The translations under genes were made by a program, and so were the position numbers. The notes beneath the pieces are model-generated. The model was not told the origin of the DNA and searched no databases. It worked only from the letters and a program-made list of their open reading frames with translations. A stretch of DNA of 38,628 nt from Streptomyces sp. OR43 (lineage in GTDB: Bacteria > Actinomycetota > Actinomycetes > Streptomycetales > Streptomycetaceae). Of the stretch, positions 23,119-31,067 are shown piece by piece. The DNA lies in contig NZ_RDBK01000043.1 of NCBI RefSeq assembly GCF_008042275.1, forward strand, positions 2,306,405 through 2,345,032, in the 5' to 3' direction. Position 1 is the stretch's first letter; each line of letters opens with the position of its first letter.

Positions 23119-25707
23119 ATGAGCAGGACGGGCGGAACAGGCGTGACGGACATGACCACGGACGACATGACCACGGACGTGAGCACGGGCATGGCCTCGG
23201 ACATGACCACGGACGTGAGCGGGGACGTCACCGAGAGCGCCGCGCGGCAGACGCTCCACCGGGTCTTCGGATACGAGACGTTCCGCGGCGAGCAGGAAGC
23301 GGTCGTCGACCACGTGGTGGCCGGTGGGGACGCCGTCGTGCTCATGCCGACCGGCGGCGGCAAGTCCCTCTGTTACCAGATCCCGTCCCTGGTCAGGCGG
23401 GGTACGGGCATCGTCATCTCCCCGCTGATCGCCCTGATGCAGGACCAGGTCGACGCGCTGCGGGCCCTCGGTGTGCGGGCCGGGTTCATCAACTCCACGC
23501 AGGACTTCGACGAGCGCCGCTCGATGGAGGCCCAGTTCGTGGCGGGCGAGCTGGACCTGCTCTACCTCGCCCCCGAGCGGCTCCGCCTGGACTCCACGCT
23601 CGGGCTGCTGTCCCGGGGCGAGATCTCCGTCTTCGCGATCGACGAGGCGCACTGCGTCGCCCAGTGGGGCCACGACTTCCGGCCCGACTACCTGGCCCTG
23701 TCCGTGCTGGGCGAGCGCTGGCCCGACGTCCCGCGCATCGCCCTGACGGCCACGGCGACGGGCGCCACGCACCGCGAGATCACCCAGCGCCTCGGCATGC
23801 CCGACGCCAAGCACTTCGTGGCCAGCTTCGACCGGCCCAACATCCAGTACCGCATCGTGGGGAAGTCGGACCCGAAGAAGCAGCTGCTCTCCTTCCTGAA
23901 GGAGGAGCACGCGGGCGACGCCGGCATCGTCTACTGCCTCTCGCGCAACTCCACCGAGAAGACCGCCGAGTACCTCTGCCGCAACGGCATCGAGGCCGTC
24001 CCGTACCACGCGGGCCTGGACGCCGGGACCCGCGCGACCCACCAGTCCCGCTTCCTGCGTGAGGAGGGTCTCGTGGTCGTCGCGACGATCGCCTTCGGCA
24101 TGGGAATCGACAAGCCGGACGTCCGCTTCGTCGCCCACCTCGACCTGCCGAAGTCCGTCGAGGGCTACTACCAGGAGACCGGCCGCGCCGGCCGTGACGG
24201 AGCCCCGTCGACGGCGTGGATGGCGTACGGCCTCCAGGACGTCGTCCAGCAGCGCAAGCTCATCCAGGGCGGAGAGGGCGACGAGGCCTTCCGCCGCAGG
24301 GCCGCCGCGCACCTGGACTCCATGCTCGCGCTCTGCGAGACCGTCCAGTGCCGCCGGGCCCAGCTGCTCACCTACTTCGGCCAGGACCCCACCGCCTCCT
24401 CCTGCGGCAACTGCGACACCTGCCTGAACCCGCCCGAGACCTGGGACGGCACCGTGGTCTCCCAGAAGCTGCTGTCCACGGTGGTCCGGCTGAGGCGGGA
24501 GCGCGGCCAGAAGTTCGGCGCCGGCCAGATCATCGACATCCTGCTGGGCCGCAAGACCGCGAAGGTCATCCAGTTCGACCACGACCAGCTCTCGGTGTTC
24601 GGCATCGGCGAGGAACTGGCCGAGGCGGAATGGCGCGGCGTGGTCCGCCAGCTGCTGGCCCAGGGCCTGATCGCGGTCGAGGGCGAGTACGGCACGCTGG
24701 TGCTCACGGAGGAGAGCGGCACGGTGCTCGGCCGGGAGCGCGAGGTGCTGCTGCGCAAGGAGGCCCCGAAACCCGCCTCCCGCTCCTCCTCGTCGAAGGG
24801 CGAGCGCAAGGCGAAGTCCTCGGCCGCAGCGGCCGAGCTCCCGGCGGAGGCGCTCCCGGTCTTCGAGGCACTCCGCGCCTGGCGCGGCGCCCAGGCCAAG
24901 GAGCTGGGCCTCCCGGCGTATGTGATCTTCCACGACGCCACGCTCCGCGAGATCGCGACCCTGCGTCCCTCGTCGCTCGGCGAGCTGGGCGGGGTCAGCG
25001 GCCTGGGCGAGAAGAAGCTGGCGACGTACGGGGAGGGTGTGCTGGCGGTGCTGGCGGGGCTCCCGGGCGAGGCGGAACCCGCGGCCCGGGCGGAGGCGGC
25101 CGCCCCGGCCCGGGCCGCGACCACGGCCGCCCCGGCCCAGGCCTCGACCGGTACTGGCCCGTGTACATCAGAAGCGCGGTGTCGAGTACATCGAGTACCT
25201 GCCCGCGCTCGGCCCGGCGGCGGTCCGCGTCGTACTTCTGCGTTCGTTTCGGGTCCGAGGTCTCGGTCGCCTCCTCCGGGTCCGCCGAGGAGAGCGCCGT
25301 CGCCGCGCCCGCGCGGACCTGCCAGGCCCGGTCCGCCAGGGCGGCCACCGCCCGCTCGGCGTACGCGGGCGGGCACCCCGTCCCCGCGAGCGCGGCCAGG
25401 GCCGCCGCGCGGACCAGCGCGTCCGGGTCGTCCAGCAGTGGGGCGAGCGGGCCCGGCGCGGGGGAGCGGACGGCGGCCAGCCCCTTCGCCACCGCCACCC
25501 GCACCTCGCGTGCCGTGTCGGAGGCGGCCAGCACCAGACCGTCCACCGCGTCCACGGACACCAGGGCCCGCACGGTCTCGACCCGCACATCGAGATCGGG
25601 GTCGTCCAGCGTGCCGGCGAACAGCTCCGCGTCCCCCAGCCGCAGTGCCCGCAGGGTGTCGAGGGCGGCGGCGCGGACCACCGGGTCGGCCGAGGACAGC
25701 GCGGTGA
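23119..25707 (+). CDS. recQ: ATP-dependent DNA helicase RecQ with an abnormal read-through C-terminus
   Basis: 862 codons from an ATG at 23119 behind GGGGGAA. An N-terminal extension of repeated DMTTD units (about 11-35) precedes the superfamily 2 helicase core: motif 0 YETFRGEQEAV, Walker A PTGGGKSLCYQ (Lys82), DEAH at 175-178 followed by the aromatic loop CVAQWGHDFRPDY, and motif VI QETGRAGRDG. Next come the RecQ-Ct zinc site (CETVQCRRAQLLTYFGQ...CGNCDTC), the winged helix, and an HRDC domain (about 573-650). A normal RecQ would end soon after HRDC. Here the frame runs on for about 190 Arg/Pro-rich residues that lie antisense to the flavoprotein gene, so the native stop appears lost. The protein unwinds DNA 3'-5' in recombination and repair. 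It likely has its own promoter between 23044 and 23118. Confidence 0.93.
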   Translation: MSRTGGTGVTDMTTDDMTTDVSTGMASDMTTDVSGDVTESAARQTLHRVFGYETFRGEQEAVVDHVVAGGDAVVLMPTGGGKSLCYQIPSLVRRGTGIVISPLIALMQDQVDALRALGVRAGFINSTQDFDERRSMEAQFVAGELDLLYLAPERLRLDSTLGLLSRGEISVFAIDEAHCVAQWGHDFRPDYLALSVLGERWPDVPRIALTATATGATHREITQRLGMPDAKHFVASFDRPNIQYRIVGKSDPKKQLLSFLKEEHAGDAGIVYCLSRNSTEKTAEYLCRNGIEAVPYHAGLDAGTRATHQSRFLREEGLVVVATIAFGMGIDKPDVRFVAHLDLPKSVEGYYQETGRAGRDGAPSTAWMAYGLQDVVQQRKLIQGGEGDEAFRRRAAAHLDSMLALCETVQCRRAQLLTYFGQDPTASSCGNCDTCLNPPETWDGTVVSQKLLSTVVRLRRERGQKFGAGQIIDILLGRKTAKVIQFDHDQLSVFGIGEELAEAEWRGVVRQLLAQGLIAVEGEYGTLVLTEESGTVLGREREVLLRKEAPKPASRSSSSKGERKAKSSAAAAELPAEALPVFEALRAWRGAQAKELGLPAYVIFHDATLREIATLRPSSLGELGGVSGLGEKKLATYGEGVLAVLAGLPGEAEPAARAEAAAPARAATTAAPAQASTGTGPCTSEARCRVHRVPARARPGGGPRRTSAFVSGPRSRSPPPGPPRRAPSPRPRGPARPGPPGRPPPARRTRAGTPSPRARPGPPRGPARPGRPAVGRAGPARGSGRRPAPSPPPPAPRVPCRRRPAPDRPPRPRTPGPARSRPAHRDRGRPACRRTAPRPPAAVPAGCRGRRRGPPGRPRTAR
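23149..23215 (+). repeat. Three copies of a 16-base repeat in the recQ 5' end
   Basis: GACATGACCACGGACG occurs at 23149-23164, 23164-23179 and 23200-23215, encoding repeated DMTTD/V units. The first two copies share a base. In-frame tandem expansion of an unstructured N-terminus is the likely origin. Confidence 0.9.
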
Positions 25708-27820
25708 CCAGGGGCGTGCGCAGGGCGGGCGAGGCTTCCAGCACCTCGACCAGTTCCCGAAGGGACGCGGCGACGGCCGCGCGGACGACGGCGGCCGGGT
25801 CGGCGAGCGCGGCCGCCAGGGCGGGACCGGCACCCGGCGGGGTCGACTCCGTGAGCGCGGCGACGGCGGCGCGGCGGACAGCGGGGTCGGGATCGTCCAG
25901 GTACGGGGCGAGGACGGCCAGGTCCGGTTCGCCCTCCGCGAGGGCCAGCAGTTCCAGAATGCGCGGGGAGGTGGAGGAGACCGCGTCGGCCACCGTGGGA
26001 GAGGCGGCACGCGCGGATGTGGACACCGGCGCCGCGTCGCGCGGGCCCGCCGTTCCCACCCCCTCGGGCTCCACCTCGCCGATCCGCCGCGCCGGCCCCC
26101 CGGCCGGGACGAACCCCTCCACCGGGACCAGGTACGGCGCCACCGGCCGGGCCGTGAACTGCATCGCCCCGGAAGCCGACTTGTACAGGTCCAGGTGGTG
26201 GAACCAGTCCGTGTCGTCCCGCTCCGGATGGTCCGTGCGCTCGTGGTAGAGGCCCCAGCGGGACTCCGTACGGGCGAGCGACGAGCGGGCCGCCATCTCC
26301 GCGCAGTCGCGGATGAACGACACCTCCGCGCACCGCATCAGTTCGTGGGGCGTCTTCGCGCCCATCTCGGCGAGGTCGGTGCGCATCCGCTCGAACGACT
26401 CCAGGGCGATCGACAGCCGGGCGCCGGACTTCGGCGGCGCCACGTAGTCGTTCACGAAGCGGCGCAGCTTGTACTCGACCTGGGGCTGCGGCGGCCCGTC
26501 CGGGTTGCGCAGCGGCCGGTAGATCAGTTCGTGCGCCGCCCGCAGCTGGTCGGCCGGCAACTCGCCCTCGTACGCCGTGAACCGGGCCGCGTCCGCACCC
26601 GCCAGGTCACCGAAGACGAACGCGCCGATCATGTAGTTGTGCGGGACGCAGGCGAGGTCCCCGGCGGCGTAGAGCCGGTCCACCGTGGTGCGGGCGTGGT
26701 CGTCGACGCGGACGCCGGAGGCCGAGTGGCCGCCGCACAGGCCGATCTCGGAGATGTGCATCTCGATGTCATGGGTGCGGTAGTCGTGGCCGCGTCCGGC
26801 GTGGAAGGTGCCGCGGGTCGGCCGCTCGGTGGAGTGCAGGATCGTCTCCAGCGCGCTGACGGACTCCTCCGGCAGATGGCTCAGCTTCAGATAGACCGGC
26901 CCCCGGTCGGAGGCGACCTCCGCCGCGAACTCCGCCATCATCTGGCCCGACCAGTAGTCGGAGTCCACGAAGCGTTCGCCGTGCCGGTTGACCTGGTAGC
27001 CGCCGAAGGGGTTGGCGACGTAGGCGCAGGCAGGGCCGTTGTAGTCCTTGATCAGCGGGTTGATCTGGAAGCACTCGATGCCGGTCAGCTCCGCGCCCGC
27101 GTGGTACGCCATGGCGTAGCCGTCACCGGCGTTGGTGGGGTTCTCGTACGTGCCGTAGAGGTAGCCGGAGGCCGGCAGGCCGAGCCGGCCGCACGGTCCC
27201 GTGGCGAGGACGACGGCGCCCGCGCGGACCGTGACGAACTGCCCCGTGCGGGTGTTGAAGGCGGCCGCGCCGATCGCCCGTCCGTCGTCGCCGGTCAGGA
27301 TGCGCACGGGCATGACGCGGTTCTCGATCCGGATGCGTTCGCGCATCTCGCGGCGGCGCAGCTGCCGGTAGAGGACCTTCTTCACGTCCTTGCCCTCGGG
27401 CATCGGCAGGACGTACGAGCCGGAGCGGTGGACCTGGCGCACCGCGTACTCGCCGTGCTCGTCCTTCTCGAACTTCACTCCGTACGACTCCAGCCGCCGC
27501 ACCATCGCGTAGCCGCGCGTGGCGGTCTGGCGGACGGTGGACTGGTCGACGATGCCGTCGTTGGCGCGGGTGATCTCGGCGACGTAGTCGTCGGGTTCGG
27601 CGCGGCCCGGGATCACGGCGTTGTTCACGCCGTCCATGCCCATGGCGAGGGCGCCTGAGTGGCGGACGTGCGCCTTCTCCAGCAGCAGGACGGAGGCGCC
27701 GCGCTCGGCGGCGGTGAGGGCCGCCATCGTGCCGGCCGTGCCGCCGCCGACGACCAGCACGTCGCAGGAGAGTTCCTCGGCGTCGGTGAGGGCGGGGATC
27801 TGCACGGGGGTGCCTTTCAC
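24995..27820 (-). CDS. AprA/fumarate-reductase-like flavoprotein fused to HEAT repeats
   Basis: 941 codons from a GTG at 27820 that overlaps the ATPase stop as GTGA. The FAD-binding fold starts with DVLVVGGGTAGTMAAL (20-35), then HSGALAMGMDGVNNA (about 55-69). It continues with DDYV...EITRANDGIVDQ, VVLATGPCGRLG, and the C-terminal FAD loop LYAAGDLACVPHNYM. These blocks resemble the alpha subunit of adenylylsulfate reductase (AprA) more than succinate dehydrogenase. From about residue 612 to 852 it carries tandem HEAT-type helical repeats (DPDPAVRRAAVAAL, DPAAVVRAAVAAS, DPVVRAAALDTL, DDPDLDVRVETVRAL and others), an unusual fusion. The last 50-90 codons are antisense to recQ, Pro/Arg-rich and probably not native. 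Its partner is likely the small ferredoxin in the same operon. The substrate is unknown; it may be a small compound imported by the adjacent ABC genes. Confidence 0.85.
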   Translation of the reverse strand: MKGTPVQIPALTDAEELSCDVLVVGGGTAGTMAALTAAERGASVLLLEKAHVRHSGALAMGMDGVNNAVIPGRAEPDDYVAEITRANDGIVDQSTVRQTATRGYAMVRRLESYGVKFEKDEHGEYAVRQVHRSGSYVLPMPEGKDVKKVLYRQLRRREMRERIRIENRVMPVRILTGDDGRAIGAAAFNTRTGQFVTVRAGAVVLATGPCGRLGLPASGYLYGTYENPTNAGDGYAMAYHAGAELTGIECFQINPLIKDYNGPACAYVANPFGGYQVNRHGERFVDSDYWSGQMMAEFAAEVASDRGPVYLKLSHLPEESVSALETILHSTERPTRGTFHAGRGHDYRTHDIEMHISEIGLCGGHSASGVRVDDHARTTVDRLYAAGDLACVPHNYMIGAFVFGDLAGADAARFTAYEGELPADQLRAAHELIYRPLRNPDGPPQPQVEYKLRRFVNDYVAPPKSGARLSIALESFERMRTDLAEMGAKTPHELMRCAEVSFIRDCAEMAARSSLARTESRWGLYHERTDHPERDDTDWFHHLDLYKSASGAMQFTARPVAPYLVPVEGFVPAGGPARRIGEVEPEGVGTAGPRDAAPVSTSARAASPTVADAVSSTSPRILELLALAEGEPDLAVLAPYLDDPDPAVRRAAVAALTESTPPGAGPALAAALADPAAVVRAAVAASLRELVEVLEASPALRTPLVTALSSADPVVRAAALDTLRALRLGDAELFAGTLDDPDLDVRVETVRALVSVDAVDGLVLAASDTAREVRVAVAKGLAAVRSPAPGPLAPLLDDPDALVRAAALAALAGTGCPPAYAERAVAALADRAWQVRAGAATALSSADPEEATETSDPKRTQKYDADRRRAERGQVLDVLDTALLMYTGQYRSRPGPGRPWSRPGPGRPPPPGPRVPPRPGAPPAPPAHPPRTSPASSRPGR

Positions 27821-28559
27821 GAGAGGGTGGTGAGGGATTCCAGGACCTCGCGGCGCAGCGCGACCGTCGCCGGATCGGCGTGGGCGGCGCGTTCGCGCGG
27901 GCGCGGCACGGGCAGCACCCGGCCGGTGGAGAGCAGCGCGACGCGGTCGCCGAGAAACAGCGCCTCGTCCACGTCGTGCGTGACGAAGACGACCGTGGCG
28001 CCGGTGCCCGGAGCACGTCGACGAGCAGTTGCTGCATTCCGGCCCTGGTCTGGGCGTCCAGCGCGCCGAACGGCTCGTCCATCAGGACCGCGCGGGGGCC
28101 GGCCGCGAGGGCGCGGGCCAGCTGGACGCGCTGGCGCTGGCCGCCCGAGATCCGGTGCGGGAGCTTCGTCGCGTGCTCCTCCAGACCGACCCGGGCCAGC
28201 CAGTCCGCGGCGCGCTCCCGCCGTTCGGCGCGGGCCACCCCCTGGATGGCCAGGGGCAGTTCGACGTTGGCGCGGACCGTGCGCCAGGGCAGCAGCGCGT
28301 CGTCCTGGAAGACGAGCGCCCGTTCGGCGCGGGGCGCGGTGACGGGTTCGCCGTCCTGGTTCACCTCGCCACCGAGCGCCGGAAGGAGGCCCGCCAGGGT
28401 GCGCAGCAGTGTCGACTTCCCGCAGCCGGACGGGCCGACGACGGTGAGGATCTCGCCGGGGACGACATCGAGGTCGACCCCGTCCAGCACCGGCACACCG
28501 GCCCGGCCGAGCGTGGCGCCGCGCAGGGTGAGGCGGACGCCGCGAGTCTTCGTGGTCAT
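27817..28559 (-). pseudogene. ABC importer ATPase (SsuB/TauB/NrtD type), frameshifted
   Basis: An ATG at 28559 overlaps the permease stop (ATGA). The nucleotide-binding core is intact: Walker A VGPSGCGKSTLL, Q-loop VFQDDALLPWRT, signature ISGGQRQRVQLARAL and Walker B VLMDEPFGALD. At about 28003-28010, just after QQLLVDVLR, one base is missing. Restoring it yields ATGATVVFVTHDVDEALFLG, with the switch histidine, and a stop at 27817 overlapping the next start as GTGA. The span is 743 bases, one short of 248 codons. As read, the protein loses its H-loop and runs on in a wrong frame. The conserved downstream frame and the perfect coupling show that the lesion is recent or a sequencing error. Its role would be to power import by the neighbouring permease and binding protein. 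Confidence 0.88.
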
Positions 28560-29419
28560 GAGCGCACCCGTTCCTGTGCCGTACGGATCGTGGGGGCGGC
28601 GGCGGTCGCCGGTGAGGCGGGTCCCCGTCGTACGGGAGCGGCCGGACGGTTCTCCGTACGCGGCAGCCACCGGGTCAGCCGGCGGCCCAGGAGTTCGACG
28701 GCCGTCGAGGTAAGCCAGCCGAGCAGACCGATGGTGGCCATGCCGACGAAGACGCCCGGATAGTCGACGACCGTGTAGTCCTGCCAGGTCCGGTAGCCGA
28801 CCCCGTACTCGCCGGAGATCATCTCCGCCGAGATCACGCAGATCCACGACACCCCGATGCCGACGGACAGCCCGCCGAGGATGCCGGGCAGCGCCCCGGG
28901 CAGCACCACGGACCACAGGATCCGCCACCGCCCGCCGCCCATCGTCAGGACGGCCTCCTCCCACACCGGGGTCAGCGCCCGGACCGCGTGCCGGGTGGAG
29001 ACCATGACGGGGAAGAACGCCGCGGTGCAGGTGATGAAGACGATGCCCTGCTCGTTGCTGGGGAACAGCAGGATCGCCACCGGCACGAGCGCGATGGCCG
29101 GGACCGGGCGCAGCACCTCCAGGACCGGGCCCAGCAGGTCGGCGGCGAGCCGGGAGCGGGCGATCGCCGTGCCTACGGTGACGCCGAGGACGGCGGCGAG
29201 CGTGAACCCGGTGACGATCCTGGTCAGGCTGTCGGTGAGGTCCTGCCAGTACGCGTCGCCCGAGACCCGGTCCGCATAGGCGCGGGCCACCTCCGTGACC
29301 GTCGGGAACTGCTCGAAGCGCAGCCACAGACTGATGTCGTAGGAGGTCAGCGCCTGCCACAGACCGAGTGCCGCGACGAGCGAGAGCGCCCGGCGCAGGA
29401 ACGACCACGGGCGGCTCAT
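28556..29419 (-). CDS. ABC importer permease (SsuC/TauC type)
   Basis: 287 residues from an ATG at 29419, which overlaps the binding-protein stop (ATGA). It is a BPD_transp_1 membrane protein with about six helices. The cytoplasmic EAA-type loop (WRILWSVVLPGALPGILGGL) docks the ATPase. The segment VLRPVPAIALVPVAILLFPSNEQGIVFI is typical of permeases for nitrate, sulfonate, taurine and related anions. A Pro/Ala/Arg-rich C-terminal tail of about 35 residues follows the last helix. Confidence 0.92.
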   Translation of the reverse strand: MSRPWSFLRRALSLVAALGLWQALTSYDISLWLRFEQFPTVTEVARAYADRVSGDAYWQDLTDSLTRIVTGFTLAAVLGVTVGTAIARSRLAADLLGPVLEVLRPVPAIALVPVAILLFPSNEQGIVFITCTAAFFPVMVSTRHAVRALTPVWEEAVLTMGGGRWRILWSVVLPGALPGILGGLSVGIGVSWICVISAEMISGEYGVGYRTWQDYTVVDYPGVFVGMATIGLLGWLTSTAVELLGRRLTRWLPRTENRPAAPVRRGPASPATAAAPTIRTAQERVRS

Positions 29420-30783
29420 GAGGCGGCCCGGGCCAGATCCAGCGCCGTGGAGTAGGAGACCGTACGGGCGCCGGGACGGGCCGCCGCATCCGCGCGGGCG
29501 GCGGACGCGGTGACGTGCGGCCGCAGTTCGTCCCCGTCCGCGACCCACACCGCCCGGTCCGCGAACCACAGGGTGCCGGTGGACGCGTCGGGGACATATG
29601 CCACCCGGACCGCGTCCCGGTGCGCGGCGACGTACCGCAGCAGTGCGGCGGAGGTGGTGAACGCCTTCGTGGTGTCCTTGCCCTTCAGCCACACCTCGCC
29701 GCCGCGCCGGGCGGGCGGGCCGGCGGCGAGGGCCTTCGCGTAGCCGGAGCCGTACACCCGCTTGAGGTAGCTGTCGTCGACGAACGCGTCCACGTCGACG
29801 TCGCCGACGAGCTTCGCCGAGCGCAGCACCGGAACGTCCTTCTTCAGCGCCGCGATCAGGGCGGGCTTCAGCGTGGTGTCGAAGGTGGCGATGCCCTGGG
29901 AGCCGTTGTAGAGGTGGACGACCTCGGCGGGCAGACCGGTGGCCTTCGCGACGGATTCGGACGCCGCCACCGGGTGCTGGTGCAGGTAGTCGGTCGCCCG
30001 GCCCTGGGCGCGCAGGAAGTCCTCCACCACCGCCGGCCGCTTCTTCGCGAAGTCCTGGCGGACGGTGACCCCGTGGAAGGTCGGCAGCTTCAGCTCGGCG
30101 CCGTCGTACAGCGCCTTCGCCCGGCCCTGGAACGCAAGCAGTCCGGGCCAGGCCACGAACTGGGAGAGGGCGTCCGCGCTGCCCGCCTGGAGTGCCGAAG
30201 CGCCCACCGCGGGCTGCTGGTTGAGCTTGCGGATGTCCTTCTCCGGGTCGATTCCGGCTTGCTGGAGGGCGCGGACGAGGGTGCCGTCCGCTGCCGATCC
30301 GACGCTCGTGGAGACCTTCTTGCCGCGCAGGTCGGCGAGCGAGTCCAGCGTCGAGTCCGGGGCTGTGACCACCGTGTTGAGGCCGCCCGCCAGGTTGTAG
30401 CCGGTGACGGAGACGAGCCGGGTGGGGCGGTCGAGCTGGGTGCCGCGGGCCGCGTTGATCAGCAGCGGGAAGTCCCCCATCGAACCGATGTCGATCTTTC
30501 CCGCGGTCATCTGCGCGGTGATCGGGGCGCCGGTGGCGTAGTCCTGCCACTTCACCTTGTACGTGACACCGTCCCGCTCACCGCGGCTGCGCAGCTCGTC
30601 CTCGAAGTAGCCGAGGGAACGCAGCAGGGTGCCGGCCGTGACCGTGTTGATCGTCCGGGACTGGTAGCCGACGGTCACCGTGACCGTGCCGCTGTCGTCG
30701 GCGCTCGCCCCGCCACCGCAGCCCGCGGTGAGGGGGACGAGCAGCGCGGCACCCGCCAGGGCGCCGAATGCCTTGCTTCGCAT
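29416..30783 (-). CDS. ABC importer substrate-binding lipoprotein (SsuA/NrtA/TauA type)
   Basis: 455 residues from an ATG at 30783. The lipoprotein signal peptide ends in the lipobox LTAGC (Cys22). The periplasmic-binding type II fold shows GYQSRTINTVTAGTLLRSLGYFEDEL at the front, MTAGKIDIGSMGDFPLLINAA (the typical block of sulfonate, nitrate and taurine binders) and DLRGKKVSTSVGSAADGTLV. It is clearly longer than the usual 320-350 residues, with an additional C-terminal part from about 350 to 455. The ligand cannot be told from sequence. It sits 15 bases after the ferredoxin gene and overlaps the permease gene by 4 bases. Confidence 0.9.
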   Translation of the reverse strand: MRSKAFGALAGAALLVPLTAGCGGGASADDSGTVTVTVGYQSRTINTVTAGTLLRSLGYFEDELRSRGERDGVTYKVKWQDYATGAPITAQMTAGKIDIGSMGDFPLLINAARGTQLDRPTRLVSVTGYNLAGGLNTVVTAPDSTLDSLADLRGKKVSTSVGSAADGTLVRALQQAGIDPEKDIRKLNQQPAVGASALQAGSADALSQFVAWPGLLAFQGRAKALYDGAELKLPTFHGVTVRQDFAKKRPAVVEDFLRAQGRATDYLHQHPVAASESVAKATGLPAEVVHLYNGSQGIATFDTTLKPALIAALKKDVPVLRSAKLVGDVDVDAFVDDSYLKRVYGSGYAKALAAGPPARRGGEVWLKGKDTTKAFTTSAALLRYVAAHRDAVRVAYVPDASTGTLWFADRAVWVADGDELRPHVTASAARADAAARPGARTVSYSTALDLARAAS

Positions 30784-30798
30784 GGGAGTCGGGGCCTT

Positions 30799-31026
30799 TC
30801 AGCGCAGGAGGTAGGGCATGTTGACGGTCACGGCGTCGGTGGGGCACCGGGCCGCGCACGGGCCGCAGTACCAGCACTCGTCCACATGCATGAACGCCTT
30901 GCCGCTGTCCGGGTGGATGGCGAGGGAGTCGAGCGGGCACATGTCGACGCAGAGCGTGCATCCGTCGATGCACTTCGACTCGTCGATGGTCACGGGCACG
31001 TCGGCCCGCTGGGGCGCCAGAGGCAT
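30799..31026 (-). CDS. Small 2[4Fe-4S] ferredoxin, AprB-like
   Basis: 75 residues from an ATG at 31026 with CTGGAG upstream. It has two complete cluster motifs: Cys19, 23, 26, 30 (CIDGCTLCVDMCP) and Cys51, 54, 57, 61 (CWYCGPCAARCP). The first has the wider C-x3-C spacing. The segment DECWYCGPCAARCPTDAVTV resembles the second cluster region of the adenylylsulfate reductase beta subunit, but the long AprB tail is absent. It lies in the same operon as the AprA-like flavoprotein, so the simplest reading is that it is that protein's electron-transfer partner. Confidence 0.93.
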   Translation of the reverse strand: MPLAPQRADVPVTIDESKCIDGCTLCVDMCPLDSLAIHPDSGKAFMHVDECWYCGPCAARCPTDAVTVNMPYLLR

Positions 31027-31067
31027 GGCGGGGCTCCAGGGAAGGGGTGGGGAGTGAGGGAGGCGGG

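Noticed and set aside
25168..26010. Alternative minus-strand frame ending at 25168 as the true end of the flavoprotein
   Set aside because: It would need a frameshift near the end and its sequence there (Arg/Pro-rich) shows no HEAT pattern.
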